DNA of 64,000 bases from the NCBI RefSeq assembly GCF_004135975.1, contig NZ_CP026539.1, forward strand, positions 62,001 to 126,000, read 5' to 3'. The translations under genes were made by a program, and so were the position numbers. Position 1 is the stretch's first letter. Each line of letters opens with the position of its first letter. Source of the DNA: Solidesulfovibrio carbinolicus. GTDB lineage: Bacteria > Desulfobacterota > Desulfovibrionia > Desulfovibrionales > Desulfovibrionaceae. Shown in pieces: positions 58,979-64,000 of this stretch. Below the pieces are notes generated by a model. It was not told the origin of the DNA and did no database searches. It was given only the letters and a program-made list of their open reading frames with translations.

Positions 58979-61306
58979 TCAGGATGGCCTTGGAACGAGC
59001 GGCATGGACGGAGGATAGGGCATGGAGACCAGTCGTCGCCGTTCCTCGTCGGGGACCTGACTGTTGTTGACATGCCAGGCGTACGCCACGGGAATGCCGC
59101 AGGCGGCCAAACATGCCAACACGTTGCCGTATCCCGTCAACTCTTTGATAAACGGCACCACCGCGCAGTCCGCGTCGGAGGTGAGCGCCGCCTCCGGCAG
59201 GGTTTGCGCGTTGAAAAGCGAGCCAGGACAGGTAATGGTTGAACCATTCACCAGGTCTTCCACTTCGATGAGGGAAGGTGAATCCTGGAGGATCAAAACC
59301 GAGACTGTGCAGCCCCTGGCCCGCAACGATCGCAGCAGTTCGCGCACCGGCTCCTGCCTGGCGCAACAGGCCACCAGCACGTGGGCGCCGGCCAGGGACT
59401 CCAGGCAACATTCCACGCCCAGACGACCGTAAGGAAAGACCGAACGTACCCCAAGGCGGCCGGCCTCGTGCAAGGCGCCCAGGGCTCGGAAGCCCGCCCC
59501 TCCCCGGCTGATGAGGTTGGACAGGGCATCCCCGGCTGCGGCGCCTAGGGCCACCAGCGTGTCCGCGCTGTGCGCCACCTCCTCCGGTGAAAGTTGCCGA
59601 AGATTGCCGATCCAGCTCCCCTCGTGCAGGGGATCGCTGTCGGCGGAACGCAGAAAGCCCGCCACCTTGTCATACGGGAACCCTTCCACCCCGAGCTTGA
59701 GGAACGCCCGCACCTGGTCGGCCGTCCCCACCACGGCAATGCTTCCGGCCGACTCCAGTTCCACCAGAGCCGCCTCCTGGGCCTGCCGCAGAACCGGAAT
59801 AATCCGGGCGGGAAAGTGCACGTGGGGTTCACCGCATTCCGGACACAGGTGTTCCTGGAATGCCGAGGGGTCGTCGATGCTCGCCTTCTTTTCCACGATG
59901 CCGCGGCAGATGGGGCATGTCCCGCGCAGCTGGTAGACGATCCCGTCCTGGGTGCTGGCCGTCACTTGACGGTAGCAATATCCTTGGGAATACAGCCGCC
60001 GCATTTCGCGGACCACGGTGGCGAACAGCAGGTCGTCATCCATGGCGGTAATGTTGAGGTAGCGTCGTTTGCCGGAATAATGGTCCTCCATTTGCCGCAG
60101 ATAGGAGGGATTGTAGGCGTCGTGTGGGTCCAGAATGTACTGCAGATCGTCACGAACCAGGCCCAGCCTCCGCGCGCGCTGGTAGTTGAGGGTGCCCGGA
60201 TAGGTGATGCACAAGACCATGGGTCCGAAGGCGTCGAGGTCGAGCATCAAGTCCACGGTTTTGGCCATGTCCTCGGGGGTCTCCTCGAAGTTGCCAAAGA
60301 TAAACGATGCCTCGACTTGGATCTCCTGTTCCTTGAGGGCGGCGATATAGGCCCGGGCCTGGTCGGTGGTAATGTTTTTCTTCATCTTTTTGAGGATGGC
60401 GTCGCTGCCGCTTTCCAGACCCACGGTCACGGTGAAGCACCCCGCTTCCTTCATGAAGGCGAGCACTGACAGCGGCGTATCCATGCGCTGGGGGCACATC
60501 CACGGCTTGCGGCCCTTGAGGCGCGAATACCCCCGGCAAAACGCAATAATCTGTTCTTCAGTTTGAAAAAATACTTCGTTAATGAAGTAGAAATAATCGA
60601 AATCGTAGTGGGAGATCAGGTATTCCAGCTCGGCGAGGACATGTTCCACGGGCCTGCCCCGGTAACGACCGTTGGTGGGAGAGCAGAAGGCGCAGCGGCC
60701 CGTACAGCCCCGCCCAGTCAGCACCGGGAAGAACCGCTTCTGCAGTTTTTGGGAGTAGGAGTACCGGTCCACCTCCACGAAGTCCCAGGTCGGCATCCAG
60801 TTGCGGCTGGTCAGATCCAGGAAAGGCCGTCGGGCGTTGCGGACGTGCGATCCTGGCGCCTGGGGGGTCCGGTAGGCGACGCCTTCCAGGGAGGTGGGGC
60901 TGATGCCGTGGACGTCGATGTGCTGCAGCAGCAAGGTGGCGGTAATCTCTCCCTCGCCGATGACCAGATAATCTATATCCAGGTACTCGAAGAGGATCTG
61001 GGAGGAGAAGTCCACGACGATGTTGCCGCCCAGTATGCAGGCGAGGCGGGGATTGACCCGCTTGGCCGTGGCGAAGATTTCCTTGAAGTGGGGAAGGGAC
61101 CAGAGCAACCCCCCTACGCACACGGCCAGGTAGTCGTGGGTACGCAGATGGGCTTCCAGGTCGAACGTGGGGTGGAGATGGAGGTCAATGTAATCGAACT
61201 CGATCCCGGCCGATTTCAAGGCTGTGGCCACGTAAGCGTAGCCGATGGGGAAGAAGTAGTTATCCGACGGTTTCACCAGGAGGACTTTACGTGACAGGGC
61301 GGGCAT
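58979..61306 (-). CDS. Giant B12-radical SAM fusion protein, paralog B
   Basis: 775 residues; the start ending at 61306 follows a GAGGA site, while another Met 12 bases upstream lacks one. B12-type domain (about 8-150; LGGNIVVDF, YLVIGEGEIT), radical SAM core with TGRGC201TGRC205AFC208 and VGLESGSDAILKKMKKNIT, a CPICRG...CPECG zinc-ribbon, then the same two-part C-terminal region as the 56432 protein, ending with GYGNVLACLAACGIPVAY. The two genes are convergent with 153 bp between them, so the pair arose by duplication with inversion or by independent insertion. The function is unknown. Confidence 0.85.
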   Translation of the reverse strand: MPALSRKVLLVKPSDNYFFPIGYAYVATALKSAGIEFDYIDLHLHPTFDLEAHLRTHDYLAVCVGGLLWSLPHFKEIFATAKRVNPRLACILGGNIVVDFSSQILFEYLDIDYLVIGEGEITATLLLQHIDVHGISPTSLEGVAYRTPQAPGSHVRNARRPFLDLTSRNWMPTWDFVEVDRYSYSQKLQKRFFPVLTGRGCTGRCAFCSPTNGRYRGRPVEHVLAELEYLISHYDFDYFYFINEVFFQTEEQIIAFCRGYSRLKGRKPWMCPQRMDTPLSVLAFMKEAGCFTVTVGLESGSDAILKKMKKNITTDQARAYIAALKEQEIQVEASFIFGNFEETPEDMAKTVDLMLDLDAFGPMVLCITYPGTLNYQRARRLGLVRDDLQYILDPHDAYNPSYLRQMEDHYSGKRRYLNITAMDDDLLFATVVREMRRLYSQGYCYRQVTASTQDGIVYQLRGTCPICRGIVEKKASIDDPSAFQEHLCPECGEPHVHFPARIIPVLRQAQEAALVELESAGSIAVVGTADQVRAFLKLGVEGFPYDKVAGFLRSADSDPLHEGSWIGNLRQLSPEEVAHSADTLVALGAAAGDALSNLISRGGAGFRALGALHEAGRLGVRSVFPYGRLGVECCLESLAGAHVLVACCARQEPVRELLRSLRARGCTVSVLILQDSPSLIEVEDLVNGSTITCPGSLFNAQTLPEAALTSDADCAVVPFIKELTGYGNVLACLAACGIPVAYAWHVNNSQVPDEERRRLVSMPYPPSMPLVPRPS

Positions 61307-61350
61307 GTTCTTCCTCATTGTTGCAGTCGTTTCGGCGTATTGCGGGTCCA

Positions 61351-61476
61351 GGGGACCACAGCGGCCAGCTCCGCCGGGTCTGCGGGCGAGAGCACGCGCA
61401 TGTCGGAGGTGGCACGGCAGATGGCGATGTCCTCCTGGCACTGGCGGATGGCGTCGTCCGGCCCACGTTCAAGCCC
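61351..61476 (-). pseudogene. Transketolase C-terminal subunit remnant
   Basis: On the minus strand this stretch reads GLERGPDDAIRQCQEDIAIC followed by RATSDMRVLSPADPAELAAVV. It aligns well with GLDVGPDGATHQALEDIAIY and VVSPADPHELASVL of the intact transketolase C-subunit at 29354. Only about 42 codons of the roughly 310 survive, and no start codon with a ribosome site is present. It lies between the toxin-antitoxin pair and the radical SAM gene, marking an old deletion or rearrangement junction. Confidence 0.6.
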
Positions 61477-61558
61477 GGTCCTGCACGCGCACACCCTTGG
61501 CTTTTTTGAAGCATTCATCCGTCAACGGCGGGTTGTCGGGATCGGAAAGCCCCATCCG

Positions 61559-61855
61559 TCAGTACCCGGCTTCTTTTTGGTGGCGCAGGGCCAACACCAG
61601 GATCATTTCGGCATGCAACTCGTAGACCAGCACATACCCGGACAGGCCGAAGGGAATCAGCAATTCCCGGTGTTCCGGGTCCAAATCCTCGGCCGGACGG
61701 CCGGCGTTGGGAAATTTTTTCAAGATAGCCGCGTATTTTCTGATGGCCGACACCGCGGCCCGCGCGGCGTCGGCGTCCTTTTCGGCAAGGAAACGGTAGG
61801 CCCGCTGCACGCCCAGGAGCGCGGCAGGCGACCACACCAGCTTCAAATGTGGCAT
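61559..61855 (-). CDS. ParE/RelE-family toxin
   Basis: 98 residues. LVWSPAALLGVQRAYRFLAEKDADAA, AILKKFPNAGRPAEDL and GYVLVYELHAEMILVLALRHQKEAGY follow the ParE/RelE toxin pattern, a small alpha/beta fold that poisons gyrase or translation. It starts 13 bases inside the upstream antitoxin gene, as in classic antitoxin-toxin operons. Which target it has is not visible from sequence; ParE is slightly favoured by the antitoxin type. Confidence 0.88.
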   Translation of the reverse strand: MPHLKLVWSPAALLGVQRAYRFLAEKDADAARAAVSAIRKYAAILKKFPNAGRPAEDLDPEHRELLIPFGLSGYVLVYELHAEMILVLALRHQKEAGY

Positions 61856-62136
61856 TTCGGCGGTTCCACGTCGTTTCCCGCTTCCAACTCGGCCAGCCAG
61901 GCGTCGGCTTCCTCGGCCGTCACATGCAGACCGGTCAGCATAAAGGCCTCATGGGCGGCCAGGGCTTCCTGGCGCAAGGCTTCCCGCTGCTCTTCCCTGG
62001 CCACATACGTTTCCAGCGCCTGGAGCATGAGCGCGTGCGGCGTGCGCTTGCGCATCCGCGCCAGCTGTTGCAACCGCTCCCGCAAGGCCACGGGAAGCTT
62101 GATGCTCGTCGGCGTGGCCTGAGTCTGCGTCGGCAT
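61843..62136 (-). CDS. Ribbon-helix-helix antitoxin (ParD/CopG-like)
   Basis: 97 residues after an AAGGAGGA site. The start TPTSIKLPVALRERLQQLARM with RTPHALMLQALETYV is the ribbon-helix-helix DNA-binding domain; the C-terminal tail (ADAWLAELEAGNDVEPP) would wrap the toxin. It should neutralise the ParE-like protein encoded downstream and repress its own operon. A pair of direct repeats at 62163-62179, about 27 bp before the start, is a candidate operator. Confidence 0.85.
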   Translation of the reverse strand: MPTQTQATPTSIKLPVALRERLQQLARMRKRTPHALMLQALETYVAREEQREALRQEALAAHEAFMLTGLHVTAEEADAWLAELEAGNDVEPPKCHI

Positions 62137-62162
62137 GAGGGCGTCCTCCTTATAGTCTTTTT

Positions 62163-62179
62163 AACTACCAGAAACTACC
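62163..62179. promoter_or_regulatory. Candidate antitoxin operator: AACTACC direct repeats
   Basis: AACTACC occurs at 62163-62169 and again at 62173-62179, ten bases apart, one helical turn. Ribbon-helix-helix repressors commonly bind such tandem half-sites just upstream of their own gene. The assignment is inference. Confidence 0.45.
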
Positions 62180-62232
62180 GCGTCAAGACGGCGATTGGCC
62201 ACGGCTGGGGCTGGGGCGGCCTGGGAACGCCG

Positions 62233-62248
62233 GGCCGGACGTCCGGCC
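62233..62248. repeat. 16-bp perfect palindrome
   Basis: GGCCGGACGTCCGGCC reads the same on both strands. It lies just past the T-run of the terminator at 62257-62309 and may be a protein-binding site or a second hairpin of the termination region. Confidence 0.6.
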
Positions 62249-62256
62249 AAGCCAGC

Positions 62257-62309
62257 CAAAAAGCGCGGCCGGGCAGGGTCATCCGGCCAAAGCCCCCCTG
62301 CCCGGCCGC
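62257..62309 (-). terminator. Rho-independent terminator of the NTP transferase operon
   Basis: A 14-bp perfect stem (62265-62278 GCGGCCGGGCAGGG with 62296-62309) encloses a 17-base loop. Read on the minus strand it is followed by GC and five T (62258-62262), the classical arrangement. It lies downstream of the NTP transferase stop at 62429, so it should end the operon that includes the glycerophosphotransferase-like gene. Confidence 0.78.
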
Positions 62310-62428
62310 TTGTGGCGCGCCGCGCTCGTGTCATTTCCCCGCAAAACGCCTCAAGCGTGTCGCGGGCAACAGATGCAACCCTCATGTTCTCTTACAAACT
62401 GCCCTCGCCATTTGTCAGGGACGCGCCT

Positions 62429-63103
62429 CTACACCGCGAACAGCTGGCGGGCGTTTTGCAAATCTTCCTCGAAATCGACCTCGATGCAGCGGTAGTCCGA
62501 CACGTCCATGGGCACGAAGGTCACGCCGCGCTCGATGACCAGTTCCATGGCCTTCTCAAAATAATCCTTGTCCCCGCACTCCCGAAGCGCCTGCCGGAAG
62601 ACTTCCAGGTGATGGGCGCCGATGGTGTTGATGCCCAGGGCCTCGCCTTCGGGTTCGCTCACGGTCTTGGAGATCTCCACAATGCCGCCCCGATGGTCGG
62701 TGCGGTACTTGACCTCTTCCTCGGCGCACTTCTTCTTGTCCACGGCCACCACGTTGCCGCCCCGGGCGATCATGTCGGCGATGATCTGGGGATCGAACAC
62801 CACGTCGCCGTTGACCCACAGCGCGTCCTCACGCTCGACATGCTCCAGGGCGCACAGCAGGCTTTTGGAGGTGTTGGTCAGGTAAAATTCCGGGTTGTAC
62901 TTGTACAGGACGCTGGGAAAATGCTCCATTAAAAGCGCCATCTTGAACCCGACGACCACGATGATCTCGCTCAGGCCGTTTTCCCGCAAAATGCGGATCT
63001 GCCGGCCCATGATGGTTTCTCCGCTGGGCAGCTGGGACAAGGCCTTGGGAAACGGCTTGCCCAGCCGGGAACCGACGCCGGCCGCCAGAATGATCGCTTT
63101 CAT
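62429..63103 (-). CDS. NTP transferase (LicC/GlmU-type nucleotidyltransferase)
   Basis: 224 residues. The nucleotide-binding loop is AIILAAGVGSRLGKPFPKAL, with VVVGFKMALLMEHFP, LWVNGDVVF and YRCIEVDFEEDL typical of small cytidylyltransferases that activate choline, glycerol or sugar phosphates. Its start overlaps the stop of the CDP-glycerol glycerophosphotransferase-like gene by four bases, so it likely supplies that enzyme's activated donor, for example a CDP-linked alcohol. Confidence 0.82.
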   Translation of the reverse strand: MKAIILAAGVGSRLGKPFPKALSQLPSGETIMGRQIRILRENGLSEIIVVVGFKMALLMEHFPSVLYKYNPEFYLTNTSKSLLCALEHVEREDALWVNGDVVFDPQIIADMIARGGNVVAVDKKKCAEEEVKYRTDHRGGIVEISKTVSEPEGEALGINTIGAHHLEVFRQALRECGDKDYFEKAMELVIERGVTFVPMDVSDYRCIEVDFEEDLQNARQLFAV

Positions 63104-64000
63104 GGGAACCTCTCGTTGTTGGGGTTCACGTCAGGGGATCGGCCCAGGGCCGTCGAAACCTCCGTCAGGGCCCCAAGCAGGCGCTGCCCCGCCCGGGCAT
63201 CGGGCTCGGCAAAAGACAGTTCCTTAAGCTTCTGCCGAGCCTGGATAAAGTCGTCCTTGCCGTCAAGCAGATCGGCCATGGCGGCAAGCAAGCTTTTGGT
63301 GTCGCGCGCCTTGGGGCCTGGAGTGAAGGCGTCGTAGTCAAAGAGCAGTTCGCGGTTGCGCGTGACGTACGCCTCAAAGTCGTAGGGAAAAAAGAGCATG
63401 GGCTTGTCGGTCAACAGGAAATCGAAATAGATGGAGGAATAATCCGTCATCAGCAGGTCGGCCAGGCGCAGCAGCGGGTAGGCGTCGCTTTCCGGGGGAC
63501 AAAAGCGCAAATGCTCGATCTGTCCCGTAAAATCGAGCCTGATGTAGGGATGGAACTTGCAGACGAGCAACACGCCGCGTGCTCGGGCAAAGTCCGCGAA
63601 CAACGGGTAATCAAACGCGCCGTCGCCCCAGGGATCGCCGCCGAGATCCCGGAAGGTCGGCATGTAAAACACGATTTTCAGGCCTTGCTTTTTCGCCCTG
63701 ACCAGCTCGACGTACAGGGTCTGGTCGACGTTGATCATGTCGAGCTTGTCCGGGGCGCGCTGCAAGGCGTCGTTGCGCGGATAGCCCAGGTCCCAGAAGG
63801 CCTTGGCGCGAAAGGCCCGGGCAAAGGCTTTTTCCCGGAAAAAGGGGGAAGTGGACAGCACGGCGTCGTAGCCGGAATAGCCAACGGTCAGATCCCGGGC
63901 CTTTTCCGGGTTCATGTTCACGGCGGACTGAATTTCGGGAAAGCCGATGGCCTTGAGCGGAATGCCGTGCCACAGCTGCACCAGAAAGGCCCCCTGGGTG
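63100..64000 (-). CDS. CDP-glycerol glycerophosphotransferase-like protein (TagB/TagF family), N-terminus outside window
   Basis: The gene runs off the right edge; about 299 C-terminal residues are visible. VQLWHGIPLK, VLSTSPFFREKAF, GYPRNDAL, VFYMPTFRD, CKFHPY and the LMTDYSSIYFDFLLTDKPMLFFPYD region are the hallmark motifs of the TagB/TagF glycerophosphotransferase domain. It would add glycerol-phosphate or a similar group to a surface polymer. The GTG codon at 63981 in front of QLWHG is internal, not the true start. It is translationally coupled to the NTP transferase. Confidence 0.85.
   Translation of the reverse strand, partial: TQGAFLVQLWHGIPLKAIGFPEIQSAVNMNPEKARDLTVGYSGYDAVLSTSPFFREKAFARAFRAKAFWDLGYPRNDALQRAPDKLDMINVDQTLYVELVRAKKQGLKIVFYMPTFRDLGGDPWGDGAFDYPLFADFARARGVLLVCKFHPYIRLDFTGQIEHLRFCPPESDAYPLLRLADLLMTDYSSIYFDFLLTDKPMLFFPYDFEAYVTRNRELLFDYDAFTPGPKARDTKSLLAAMADLLDGKDDFIQARQKLKELSFAEPDARAGQRLLGALTEVSTALGRSPDVNPNNERFP

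Larger units (their letters stand above)
62137..62428. other. Intergenic region between toxin-antitoxin pair and NTP transferase gene
   Basis: This 292-bp gap holds the proposed antitoxin operator, a 16-bp perfect palindrome (62233-62248) and the terminator of the downstream-facing operon (62257-62309). I see no convincing gene. Confidence 0.6.

Noticed and set aside
62161-62385. A 74-codon minus-strand frame before the antitoxin
   Set aside because: Arg/Ala-rich, no ribosome site, runs through the terminator hairpin and palindrome.
1-64000. CRISPR arrays, tRNA or rRNA genes
   Set aside because: No evenly spaced short repeats and no tRNA-like or rRNA-like stretches were recognised on reading both strands.

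Overview
The window is high-GC DNA (strong G/C third-position bias) with tightly packed genes, many 4-base ATGA/GTGA overlaps and frequent GTG/TTG starts. Gene content (pseudaminic-acid-type genes, a MAF/DUF115-type glycosyltransferase, many B12-dependent radical SAM enzymes) fits a Desulfovibrio/Solidesulfovibrio-like anaerobe. That assignment is inference from style and content; no rRNA or other taxonomic marker is present.

Bases 1-3160 are an AT-richer accessory edge. They hold an IS1380-family element (about 164-1890) whose transposase carries a single-base frameshift near the N-terminus, a small TraK-like gene with a good sigma70-type promoter, a 41-bp hairpin, and a serine resolvase with its own promoter.

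Bases 3245-64000 are almost entirely a surface-glycan / protein-glycosylation locus in five blocks. (a) 3245-13067: hexapeptide acetyltransferase (-), then sugar epimerase, N-acetyltransferase, GT2 polyprenyl-P sugar transferase, radical SAM, membrane protein, SASA-type esterase and methyltransferase (+). (b) 13083-24914, all minus: M28/DUF4910-like peptidase, a large Rossmann+GT-like protein, three radical SAM enzymes, a GmhA-like SIS isomerase, a deoxyhypusine-synthase-like protein, an HldE-like protein with swapped domain order, and a short NeuB/PseI-like synthase. (c) 25101-58825, all plus, more than 30 kb: PseF, PseG, methyltransferases, SDRs, two split-transketolase pairs, a nucleotidyltransferase-like/methyltransferase fusion, ATP-grasp, GH57-like, PseB, PseC, HAD, APH-like kinase, three more radical SAM enzymes, two more large Rossmann+GT-like paralogs, a TIGR04372-like glycosyltransferase and the MAF/DUF115 protein. 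(d) 58979-61306, minus: a second giant B12-radical-SAM fusion protein, convergent with its paralog at 56432-58825. (e) 61315-64000, minus: a transketolase gene remnant, a ParD/ParE-type toxin-antitoxin pair, an NTP transferase and the start-truncated (window edge) CDP-glycerol glycerophosphotransferase-like gene.

Working model (inference): PseB/PseC/PseG/PseI-like/PseF make a CMP-activated nonulosonic acid, which the MAF-like protein may place on flagellin or another surface protein. Two transketolase pairs, GmhA/HldE/HAD-like enzymes, C-methyltransferases and eight radical SAM enzymes (five with a B12-type N-terminal domain) would build or decorate unusual, possibly branched or C-methylated sugars. 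The most novel-looking parts are the three-member Rossmann/repeat/GT-like family, the two roughly 780-residue radical SAM fusion proteins, and the deoxyhypusine-synthase-like gene overlapping a sugar isomerase gene.
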